Made by a program: the position numbers and the translations under genes. The notes beneath the pieces were generated by a model that saw only the letters and a list, made by a program, of their open reading frames with translations, was not told where the DNA came from and made no database searches. Positions 33,874 through 44,296 of a stretch of 64,000 bases of DNA are shown piece after piece. Source of the stretch: Neurospora intermedia (taxonomy: Eukaryota > Ascomycota > Sordariomycetes > Sordariales > Sordariaceae); contig BTPP01000006.1 in NCBI GenBank assembly GCA_037102815.1, forward strand, positions 2,542,001-2,606,000. Reading direction: 5' to 3'. Within the stretch, counting starts at the first letter, position 1, and each line of letters begins with the position of its first letter.

Positions 33874-36666
33874 GGTTCTTGTAATTTGAGGCGTATGGAT
33901 GAACTTGTTGACAAGATTCTAGAACGACTGAAGAACAGTAGGAAGACACCGACAAGATACACGTGTGTATGTGTTGTCCGGAGTCTCTCTTATACGTTTG
34001 TTGATGAGCCAACAAGTCCTAGCGGGTACTGCAGGCTTAAAGCCATGTTAGCCCCAAGTCATATCTTTTTATATGGAGTCTCTTCTGCAGAAATATCTCG
34101 ATCTGGCAACTTGGATGATTGCTCCAGCAACGACATCAAGATCCCAATCGAACTTGAACCGAACCAACGCAAAGGGAAAGAAAAAGAAACGGGATAAGCA
34201 GAGTAAGCCGTCATCTATGCCGTCAGCCTCTGCCCTGTCCGGGTTCCTCCAGGGAGGGCTCCAGTGGTGGCGGCTATCCTAGACGGCCGTGACAGAAGAG
34301 AAATCATACGGGATACCCGATCGGGAAAAGGAGGAGCTTTTCGGGACCTGTTGGGCAAACCCAACCCAAGCCAGCCTCTGATATGATATCCCACGTGGAG
34401 GTGGCACGGTGGTCATCGGGAAAGGTAGGGACTCGTTTCTTCTTTTGCATGCAGTACACGGTTTGGTGAGGTGGGGCCGAACGGTCTGGTCAAGGAGCAC
34501 TTCCTCCATTCCACCATTCCACTTTGCGGCTGCGGCAAGGCTCGGGCTCAAGCGGGGAACGGGGGAGCCCGGGCCGGGGCAGCTGAAAGGGGGGACTCCA
34601 GTCTGGGGATGTCATTGAGAAACGGCAAAAGCTGGGTGAGGCGGGTTTGCTATGAAAGCTTGTCCCAGAGACAAAACAAAACAATGAATAAAAATCACCT
34701 CAAAGACGGAATATGGTTGCTTAGCCATGATCCATGGTCATCGCTAGGTTACAATTCTTGGTGGTGATGTGAAATGATGAGACGGGATTACACGCAATGG
34801 ATTCGAACTTACTGCGGGATGGCAAGACGGTCTCTTTTCGCAAGTGTAGGGACACTCCCGGTAGCTTTCGTCTTGTGCGAATCGAAGCCGGGCAACAATA
34901 TTTGGGAAGAAAGAGGCAAAGCTTCAGATATCCTCGATGAAGGGCAATCAATGTCCCGTTTAGCTGAAGTTCGAGGTTTGTGTTGTTGCACTTTGAATCC
35001 GTAATGTTCCAGTGTCGTGCTGCAAGCTTATGAAGCTCTCGCGGTTGGATGTGTTTGCTGCCGAAATGTCAGAGCGGGGTCGCGTGCTCTGCTTTGCACG
35101 GTCGTCGGTCTTAAGGACTGTGACCGACGGTCGAGTAGAAAGCGGCGAATAGTCCTAGGCAGCAATCCAAATACGACCGCAAGGGAATTGGTCGTCTGAG
35201 TGGTTCCTTGAGGAAAAGTAATAAGTATGTTTAAAGATGGATGGACTGGTCAGTGTTGAGTTTAGTGGTTTCTTTGTCCTCGTCACTTGAGGTCTGGTTT
35301 CGTCCTTCCGGGATTGACTTGGCGTACAAGTCGGACAGCAAGAGATACTCTTGATGTGAGAACAGCAAACAAAGGAAGGAAGAAGAAGGGGAAGTTCCTG
35401 GGTCACGGCAAGTTGATATGGTTCGGATTACAGATCCATCATCTGATGGGGCGGGAGAAGGGAATCGGCCATTTATTTATACAGTGAGGTCAAGTCCGAC
35501 TTACCTTGATCCGGGTCGGTTGCTCCCATCGATACACCACAGTCGCGGCGGCTTATAAGTGGAGGAGGACCAATGACTGGGCTGGACGGGGGAAAGGGAG
35601 GGGCAGAGGAAGTCTTGGAAGAGTGTGACCCCGGATCTTCATGTGGTGCCAATACAAAGGGAGGAACTGAGGCACAACTGGGCTGGATGCTGGATGGAAG
35701 GAATGATTTGGAGAGCGAATGATGTAGGTTTCGGTTTATTGGGGTCGACTATTACCGACACGATCATGCACAACAGGAACCTGTCGGAACAGCAAACCAA
35801 GACGGGGTCGCAGCAACGACACCATTGCTTGTTCATGATACCTTCCACAACGTGCCGACTGACAGTAGGCTGTTTGAGGTTGGAGTAACACGATTCAACT
35901 GAAATCCAGCCATGATACTTACAATGTCAAGTTGAATCTGAAGGCCATCAAGGTGCCATCTTCACAACAGCAGTTGCCCTCTCCGATCCCGCGCATGTTG
36001 ACAATTATGGCTACCACATGTTATCAGTAAGCCAGTACCAGTGTTCCTTCTATCCAGTCCACATCAGACATCAGTAACAGACACTCGTCTTCCGTTCGTT
36101 TCAGTCAGCGACCAGGAGAAAGCAATATTGACATCAACATGTGCACTTGCTGATTGCACCTCTTGTCACTCCAAAGTCATAGCCTGATGCTGCGTACCTG
36201 TTATCCCCGCGGGCCGCCCAACTTAGCACAAAGGCACATCATTGGAGCCCACCTCACTCGATGCGGGGGAGATCGGAACCTGGGGGAGGAGACCACACTA
36301 CCTCACGGACAGATGGAGAAACCTCAATCAGGAGAGAAGGGAAAGGGGGACATGTTCATCCACGGCTCTCAATAGGTGCGCCTCTATCTTCTTTCCAACC
36401 CGTTACTTTCCATCCTACCATACCAGCCGACCTACATACCTCTAGCTCTACCTACCAACCGACCTTGATGTTGTCTCGGTTTAATAAGTGGACGGGAACG
36501 TCACCAGACCGGATGCTTGATGGCGGATTCGCGGGACCTGTAGGAATGGAACTGAGTGAACCCTTGACAACAGCCCAGCCCAGCCCAGTCCAGCCTTTGA
36601 TCCCCTGGAAGCCCCACACTTCCCCGTGGGTGTTAGCACACACTCTCCACTGAATGGAAACCTAAC
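33874..36666. other. Intergenic region upstream of carrier gene
   Basis: This 2.8-kb stretch has no recognisable gene. The first few hundred bases should be the carrier promoter. Frames are short and without domains. Confidence 0.5.
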
Positions 36667-37017
36667 CCAAGGGCGTGTTCGTTACCACAGTAAAAAGTTA
36701 GGGGGGATATTGCATTACTGTGCAGATTCTACTGCATAGTACAGCTGCACTCCTGCAACATTAAGGTACGCCAAGACCTTTTACCTTACTGTGCTGTGTT
36801 CGATAGGTATACTATAGTATATAACCAATGCCCCCCCCCCCCACCTCCCCCCCCCAGTAGTCCGAGTCATCTTTTCAATTCTTCCCTTCTACAAACACCA
36901 CAGTATATACACTGTATAAATACTATGTAGTCCAAATGGTAGCTTTCAATTGGGAATAGCCTCATTTATCGTCTTTAGGAAATTTTTTTTTTTTTTTTTA
37001 AAGCTTTACGACGGTCA

Positions 37018-37036
37018 CCCCCTATAATATAGGGGG
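37018..37036. repeat. Short palindrome inside the foldback element
   Basis: CCCCCTATA, a single A, then TATAGGGGG form a perfect 9-bp inverted repeat with a one-base loop. Confidence 0.85.
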
Positions 37037-37067
37037 TAAGCGCTATAGTTGGTTTTTGACTACGATT

Positions 37068-37109
37068 CTTACTGCACTACGGCTCAAAATCGAGCCGTAG
37101 TACAGTAAG
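37068..37109. repeat. Internal 18-bp-arm hairpin in the foldback element
   Basis: The left arm CTTACTGCACTACGGCTC (37068-37085) and its inverted partner (37092-37109) differ at one position and enclose a six-base loop. Such internal stems are unusual in a short element and may be a nested palindrome or a transposase-binding site. Confidence 0.85.
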
Positions 37110-37341
37110 GAAAACGGTTAAGGATTGAGAAGATTTAAGCCTTTTGATTGGTCAAATCGACGATTTGGAGAAAGTGCAGGTGGTTGCAGGTGGTTGCAGC
37201 GACTTGCATGAAAATTAAGCATTTTTTACTGAGAAATACCGAACACTACGCAGTTCAGTAGCCAGTATGCTTACTACGACCCGAACCCTGCAAATCTGAA
37301 TACCCTCTAACTTTTTACTGCGGTAACGAACACGCCCCAAG

Positions 37342-38584
37342 AGAGAAACAGGGCATGCGCATCTCCCTTCTTTCCCTCTTGACGACCGCTTCACTTAAGT
37401 AGAGGAATATGGTCCACCATTGGCCTCATCTTGTGGATTTGTCTCGAGTCTATCAACAATAAATTCCGACGTCCATCAACACCAAGGCTGGTACATATCC
37501 ATTCCCTCCTGCCCCCGGTTCACTGATCAATCGCGTGGAGATGACGTCAATGTCAATGTCAATGTCAATGTCAATGCTGTCGGTGGCCCACTAGTTACCT
37601 AAAGCGCCTGGCACTTTTAGCGCCCAAGGCCCACACGCGGGCAGTCTGACAGCGCAGCCGTAGCGATGCGCTTGGTGGGTGTTAACATGACCCATACCTA
37701 GCTCATAGCAACCCAGCGGAGCAACCCGAACCTACCTACCTACCTCTAGACCTAACTCTCAACATCCGACCGACCCAACCAACAACTCTCCGCGTGATGG
37801 ATCTGGCTGTTGACTTTCTCACAACCCGTCATCAACTACCCATGTACATACCATTCACCCCGGATCCTGAGACCCTCCCCCGAATCACCGACCGCCAAGC
37901 ACATCGTTCGAGACCCAGCTCTCAGGTCACCGGTGGAACGATGTCGGCTAATTTTGGGGATGGCCGGGGGGGACGGGGACGGGGACAGGGCAAGCAACTG
38001 AAGGTTGACGTTGCCGGAGCTAGGTGGATCCGCTTATCACCGCTTCGTGAGACGACGACATGAAAGATGAAAGTCGACGGCATCGATACGCGTCAAGTGA
38101 TGGGCGAGACACGATGCTATCTAATCATCGATCCAAACAGCAACAAAAGAAGAAAAAGAGACAGAAAAAAAAAAGACATGTCCTTCTCTGACCAACAGGC
38201 CCTAACTTCAGTACCTAAAGATTCCTAGTGTTTAGAGCGTGCTTATTGATATCAAGACTCAGAGTAGTTTGGTGATATGCCTCTTGTCTTATGTTTCCAC
38301 ACAGTCAAAGACTTTATACAAGGGATCAGACAGACATGATAATTGCTTTTTGTCCTTCGCCATTATACGGTAAGAATTGTGGGCAGTTATCAATGTCGAA
38401 TTCCTTCATTTCAACAGTCAAGTAATCCGGCATTCAACCATCAAGTCTACTAACAGTTAACAGGCTCTTATTTTTTAGAGCCCCTTCATGCCGTCCATCC
38501 TCCCTCTCCAGTCTATATCTATATCTCCTTCCAACAACACTTCGTACCCTCATATCTAGCGTGATCCCATTTCTCTTCTACTGC
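37342..38584. other. Intergenic region downstream of the SDR gene
   Basis: No gene is supported. It contains a TCAATG hexamer repeat and should include the 3' end of the dehydrogenase transcript in its last few hundred bases. Confidence 0.5.
37546..37575 (+). repeat. TCAATG hexanucleotide repeat
   Basis: Five tandem copies of TCAATG. Read in one frame they would encode Asn-Val repeats, but no gene around them is supported. Confidence 0.85.
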
Positions 38585-39150
38585 TTAATACCCAGTGCTA
38601 GGAAACGTGGTCAACCGTCCACCATCGACAACAATCACGTTTCCATTCAGGTACGCTCCGGCCCGCGAAGCCAGATAAAGGATTTGCCCAGCCATGTCAA
38701 ACTCGTCGCCCATGCGGCCGAGAGGGACCGTCTTCTTGTCGAGAGGGATGACGCCTCCGCCGGTCATGGAGCCGCCAGCGGCTTGGACGATGGGAGCGGC
38801 CATGTCGGAGGGGAAGACTATGGACAAAATTAGTTGCTATGAAAAGATTGGAAAGGGGATAAGGGGGGTGGTGATAACTTACGGCCGGGACAAATTACGT
38901 TGCAGCTGCGAGGAAGAGCAGGTTAGCAAGTATTCTTTGAAAATCGGTAGAACCCCCATTGTGAGAGGGGATCCACGTAAAGACACTAAACTGAGAAGCC
39001 CCCAGGAGTTGTGCTCAAACGGACACTCGTCCGAACCATATCCCTAAGTAGCTTTTCTCACTTGAAACCCGCCAGTCTGTCCAACTTCTTTCACCTCTCT
39101 CTTCACCTCTCTCTTCACCTTCATCACAATCCCCCCACTCCTTCATTAAC

Positions 39151-39193
<43 letters not shown>

Positions 39194-40052
39194 ATCAAAA
39201 ACTGACCGAATCCCCCACCTAGGCAACAACGTAGCCAACTGCTTCCCCACATGCGTCGCCGCAGCCTTACTCACACCATAAGCCCACCCGCCCGGAGCCG
39301 CCTTATTGAGAGCCGCAATCGAACTCGTCACCACAATCTGACTGGCACTCTCCCTCCACACCACCTGTCCCTGCTGCTGCTCCTGCGCCAACGTATTTCC
39401 CTTCTCCAAAAGTTCCAAACACGCCATACTCGTATACCACACGCTGCCCACATTCACTCTAAACGTCTGCTCCCACTCCTTGTCAAAGTCCACCGCCAGA
39501 GCTTGTTCGCGAAACTCTGAGAGACTCTTTGGTTGACCAGTCTCTTTGTCAACGACAGAAACCTGCGGCCCGCCGACGCCGGCGTTGCAGACGAGCAGGT
39601 TTAGGTAGCCCGTGTACGGGTCGGAACTGATGGAAGAGACGAGAGAGGAGAGGGAAGAAGGGGAGGTGACGTCGCATTCGAGGGGGACGACTACTGGTTC
39701 TTTGCTGTTAGAAGAAGAAGAAGGGAGAGAGGAGTTGATTTTGTCGGCGGCAGATTGCAGGACGGATAGGCGGCGACCGGCGATGTAGATGCGTTTGGCG
39801 CCGGCCGAGGCGAGGGATTGAGTCATCATTAGGCCGATTCCTTACATTGAGGGTTGGTTGTTAGTCAGGTTTCTTAGCAAAAGGGGGAAGGAGACAAGAG
39901 GGGAGAGGGGAGAGGGAAAGGGAGGAAAGAGGGAAGAGTGGCATACCCGAACCACCGCCTGTGATGAGAGCGACGAGACCCTTGACGGAGAAGAGGTTGC
40001 TCACGTCGATGGGAGGCGCGGTAGCCGAGGAGGCTGCTACGGGGGCGGACAT
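38585..40052 (-). CDS. Short-chain dehydrogenase/reductase
   Basis: Classical SDR oxidoreductase, NAD(P)-dependent, substrate unknown. Four exons on the - strand (40052-39947, 39840-39207, 38905-38883, 38817-38585) encode 331 residues. The cofactor motif TGGGSGIG is assembled across intron 1; NAGVGG, the catalytic Ser in IVVTSSIAAL and the YGVSK catalytic Tyr/Lys pair are all present. Exon 3 is only 23 bases and encodes the conserved CNVICPG stretch, joining RWGIR to LFPSDMAAP. Intron 2 is long for this window (301 nt), has a GTCAGT donor and carries a 40-base A tract (on the + strand). The C-terminus has the usual SDR NGNVIVVDGGR block. The start ATG lies in GTCACCATGTCC. The closest remembered relatives are fungal proteins named for 3-oxoacyl reductases of the RhlG type, but a name based on that would be unsafe. 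Confidence 0.9.
39152..39191 (+). repeat. Poly(A) tract of 40 bases inside an intron
   Basis: A pure A run lies in intron 2 of the dehydrogenase gene. On the transcript strand it is a U run just downstream of the donor site, which could affect splicing efficiency. Confidence 0.9.
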
Positions 40053-41055
40053 GGTGACTTTGTTGATCAATATCTTCGAGTTGTGGAAGTTCGTGATATG
40101 GTGAGTGGGGGGAAGTGTTGATTTTCGTAGACTGGCTGGGTGAAGATGTTGGAAGTCGAGTTACTATTCGACTTATTAGTGACTGTTCTTCTCTAGACTC
40201 TGATTCAGACACTTTGAAAAGATGGATGGAAAAGGGAAGAAAAAGCTGAGATGATCATATTTCAAGTTTTTACATCGGACCTGCTAGAAGCTCCGATTTG
40301 TCATGATGTCATGAGAAGAGTTTGGGAACTTACGTTCGTCGTGAACCTGTGAGTTCTTGGGAGTTTCTCTACTAAACTGTCGCAACTTCCTCGGTTCCAA
40401 AGGTGTCTTTTATAACGTCGATGAAATTACAAATCAAATATGTTTGAAGGAAGCTGCGGTCATTGTCATACACATTAGACTCACCCGCTGCTCTTCCCCT
40501 CATACGCTCGGTAGCCTCCGGAGTGGACCCGCTCAATCGGCCCCTCCGCCTAGGCCCGTTCGGCATCTCCTTCCGACGGGAATAGCTCGTCATCGGCCCC
40601 GCTCTCCCCTCATGTTCCTCGGGGAGTTTTTCAGTTGGGATGGTCGACTAGCGTCAGATACGGCTTGGCTTTCTTGGGACATCAGTCCCGATTGAATGAT
40701 CGTCAATGATCTGGATCCCCGGTACGGGTATATCCGTATATCCTCCGGGTCCAAAGTAGAGCTTTGGGCAAACGAAAGTCACCATCAAGTCAAGCAAAAA
40801 GAACCTGAACACGTAAGCTATCCGGACTTCCCAAACGTGACAAAACTTTCTCATTCCAACTGGTATTTTGCTCTATCTCCCCAATGCTTCGTCTCGAAGA
40901 ACGTAAACAGAACCCTTGCTTAGGCTTTTCCCACGCTCAAGCGAATAACCAATGTGAAGCCTACTTGATCCCTTGTACGCTGTTACCATCTTCGACTCGA
41001 GCAGTGCAGTTTCTTTGCTCGAGTTCGCCGAGAACACCAATCTTCCCTTGACCAT
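40053..41055. other. SDR promoter and eRF3 3' region
   Basis: About 1 kb between two - strand genes. No gene is seen. Confidence 0.5.
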
Positions 41056-43346
41056 TTAAGCAGAGGTATCGGTGATGAGCTTGGTGATCTTGCCAATAGC
41101 AATGGTTTGACCCTATAAAATGTGTTAGTCCAATTTCATGTCGAGCAACAGACAGAAAGAAACATACCTGGTCACGGAGGGTGAAACGACCCATCTGGGG
41201 GTAGTCCTCGAACCGTTCAACGCAGACGGAGCCGGCACCACCGGTAACCTCGAGACGAGCAATGATGCTGTCGCCCTTCTTGGCATGCGAAGGAGGAAGC
41301 TTGGACTTCCTGTTGGTGCCCTTCTGGAGCTTGTGGAGGAGAGCGGCGAAAGTAACCTCCTCGATAGCGGCGTGGACGTGGAGCACGCAGTTGAAACCGG
41401 CAGTCAGAATGCTCTTGAGGTCAAGAATACGGATCTGAGCCTCGAAAGCAGTGACGTTATGGACAAGACGCTTGGGCGAGCAAAGGACGAAACCGGGCAT
41501 GATTTCTTCTTCTTCGATGCCACGGAGACGGAGACGGACTTGCTCACCGCACTGGGCAACGGCAACCTCATCTTCCGTCTCGCCGTAAACGGCCGAGATT
41601 TCAATCGACTGCTTGTTAGGCATCATGATCAAGCTCATACCCTTCTTGATCACACCGGCCTCGATCTTACCCTCGATCATGGTACCCATATCACGATACT
41701 TGCCAGAAACAGCCATCATGAAGGGGGCGTTGACCTTGCGCTCGAGAGAGCTCATGTTGTCGAGATACTCAAGCAGCGAGGGGCCATCGTACCAGGGGCA
41801 GAGATCCTTGGGCACGCGGTCCTTGATACCCATGGTCTGCTGGGCAGCGACGGGCATGAAGAAGACATCCGTCTTCAGGTTGTAACCAGTACCCTTCAAG
41901 AACTGGGCAAGCTTGGTGGTGCACTCCTTGTAGCGCTCCTCGGACCAGTTGACGGTAGGGTCATCCATCTTGTTGATGACAACGACGAGCTTGTTGACAC
42001 CCTGGGTCTTGGCCAACATGGCGTGCTCACGGGTCTGACCGCCCTTCTCGAAACCGGTCTCGTACTCACCCTTACGGGCGGAGATGACGAGGATACCGAC
42101 ATCGGCCTGGGAAGCGCCACCAATCATGTTGGGGACATAGGTCTTGTGGCCGGGGGCATCGAGAATGGAGTACTTGCGCTTGTCGGTCTCAAAGAAACCA
42201 CGGCCAACCTCGACAGTCTTGCCCTTGGAACGCTCCTCGTTGGTCAAATCAAGAGCCCACGAGAGGTACCAGGTCTCACGACCCATCTCCTTGGCTTCCC
42301 TCTTGTACTTGTCAAGTGTACGCTGGTCAACCATGCCGGTGACGTAGAGAATGGCACCACCGAGGGTAGACTTGCCGGCATCGACGTGACCGATGAAGAT
42401 GATGTTCATATGCTCCTTGCCGTAGATTTCCTTGAGGGTCTCTTCGTCAACATCGGCGGACTGAATATCCTTCTCGACAGCATCGACGTCGCGCGAAACC
42501 TTGTTGCCGGACTTAGCGGCCGAAGGGCTGGCACGGCCGGAAGAGAGAGCGGGCGAAGTCCTGCCGCTAGCAGCAGCAGACTCGGTCTTCTGAACAGCCT
42601 TGGTAGCAGTCACCTTGGCGGCGGCCTCAGCGGTACCCTCCTTCTTGGCAGCCTCCTTCTTGGGCTCCTCCTTGGCGGGACCAGTGCCGGAGATGGAGAG
42701 AACCTTGGCCGCGGGCTTGGGCGCATCACCACCGATGCTCAAAACCTTGGCGGGAGCATCGCCTCCGATGCTGAGAACCTTGACGGGAGCGGCAGCCGGC
42801 TTGGGGGTGTCGGCCTTTGGTTGCGCCTGGGCAGTGGGCTGCTCTGGCCTCTTGACGATCTGAGGGGCAGGCTTGGGCGCATCGCGGTTCTGCTGTTGCC
42901 TCTGCTGGTAGCCCTGGTTCTGCTGGTAACCACCGTATTGTTGTTGTTGGCCTGTTATTCACGTCTATCAGTGACATTCCTCGATGAAAGACTGCACGAA
43001 CAAGCGGCGGCCTACCGTAGCCCTGGTTATATCCCTGCTGACCGTAAACAGCGCCATAGCCCTGCTGCTGCTGGTTGTTGTACTGTCCGTAGCCCTGCTG
43101 GCCATACTGGGGGTAGCCACCGCCGTAGCCCTGCTGGGCGCCGCCGTAGTATTGCTGCTGGTACTGAGGAGTGAAGCCGGGAGCGGCGAACTGGCCGGGG
43201 GTGAAGGAGGGTGCGCCGGGGGTAAAGGCAGCGGCACCGGGGCGGAAGGTTCCAGCGTTGATGTTCATCTGTTGCTGGGTCTGGCGCGCCAGGCGCTCGT
43301 CCTGGTCGGCAGCCTCCTCCCAGTTGTTCTGAACGTTTCCAGACAT
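41056..43346 (-). CDS. sup35: Translation release factor eRF3 (Sup35), with prion-like N-terminus and PAM2-like motif
   Basis: GTPase that works with eRF1 at stop codons. Exons 43346-43016, 42951-41168 and 41112-41056 encode 723 residues; introns are 64 and 55 nt. The N-terminus (about 1-135) is Gln/Asn/Gly/Tyr-rich with repeats such as QQGYGQYNNQQQQGYG, like the yeast Sup35 prion domain. Residues 27-43, MNINAGTFRPGAAAFTP, resemble the overlapping PAM2 motifs of mammalian eRF3 that bind the PABP MLLE domain. Three copies of a KVLSIGGDAP-type unit follow, then a Lys/Glu/Ala-rich middle region. The EF-1alpha-like part carries G1 GHVDAGKST (about 301), G3 DAPGHKTYV and G4 NKMD, plus the C-terminal beta domains. 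The final exon, GQTIAIGKITKLITDTSA, gives the family's standard end, which supports the last intron. Confidence 0.96.
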
Positions 43347-44296
43347 GTTGGATAGGTAGCGGTCGCGTGTGAGTCGCGGGAATGTGCCGATAGAAATGTA
43401 TCTGGTTTCGGGGTCTCGCTCGTGGGCTGAAGAGTGGTGAGAATAAGGATGATGGTCAGCAAAGATGAATCTCGACTCTGTCGGCTGGGTAGCGACGTGG
43501 GTGTGTATAAGGTAGTTCCCTTGCGCGAGGAGGGAATCCTGAAGTCAGGAGATTGAGATGGATGATTTATACTGCAAGACAAATGATGGTAAGCTAACAC
43601 GACCACAGCCAGCCCTATATCAACTACCTCTATACACCGTACTTACCCTGACGACGACCTGTACTTCGTTGTAGTACTTTGAATGACCAGTCTAGTCGGC
43701 GCGTCCAACTACGTAGCGAGCGAGGGAACAAGACGGTCGAAGAGAGATTTGGATCAAGAAACCTAACGCTGGCAAGGGCTGTAGGGCCCCACCGTTGATT
43801 GGGGAGGGCGTGCAGTGGTGGCGGGGTACATGACAATTTTTTGTCCCGTTGTCTACTGTGTGCGCTAGGACGGAACTGCCGCCACACACGGTGCGACTCG
43901 GGCAGTCACTCGCCGAAGAAGTGCGCCCAAACCCGGCATTCAGTGGAATGCGATCAGCAGAATCACAGTGCGAACCTTTGCAACGGACTAAACCCCTAGG
44001 CTGTCTTGGCACATGCACTGTCCCAGGCCGGGCCGTGAACCCAAAAGAGACGAAAAGAAGCCCTGGACCCGCCAACCAACGTCACTCTTGAGGACCTGAA
44101 CATCAAACGGAACGGGACGAACACTAACAATTAGGCATCGCTTCAGGTTCACTTGCTGGAGGGGAGCATCAAGGTAGTACCTCTACCTATTCCGTACATA
44201 AAACTCCCAAACAGGACAGGACAGGAATATGATATACACCGTACCAATCAAATAATCACACATTCTTACTTGACCGGACGACTTGAGCAAATCACT
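43347..44296. promoter_or_regulatory. Divergent promoter region between eRF3 and Yrb30-like genes
   Basis: This 950-bp stretch separates two genes transcribed away from each other and must hold both promoters. No TATA box or other named site could be assigned with confidence. Confidence 0.5.

Larger units (their letters stand above)
36671..37337. mobile_element. MITE-like foldback DNA element with 31-bp terminal inverted repeats
   Basis: The ends (36671-36701 and 37307-37337) are inverted copies of each other over 31 bases with one mismatch; each begins GGGCGTGTTCGTTACC read inward. The pentamer CCAAG directly flanks the pair (36667-36671 and 37337-37341), consistent with a 5-bp target-site duplication if the ends are set one base inward; with the 31-bp ends a 3-bp CAA duplication is the alternative. 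The 667-bp body has no coding potential but holds C-rich runs, an 18-bp-arm hairpin and a smaller palindrome. It looks like a non-autonomous DNA transposon; the superfamily is not clear from the target duplication. Near identity of the ends suggests fairly recent movement or selection on the ends. Confidence 0.82.

Noticed and set aside
34796-34815. A GGATTCGAAC match to a tRNA T-loop on the - strand
   Set aside because: The flanking bases cannot form a T-stem and no cloverleaf surrounds it.
41138-43174. A 678-codon open frame on the + strand opposite eRF3
   Set aside because: It is a shadow of the highly biased eRF3 coding sequence and reads across eRF3 splice sites.
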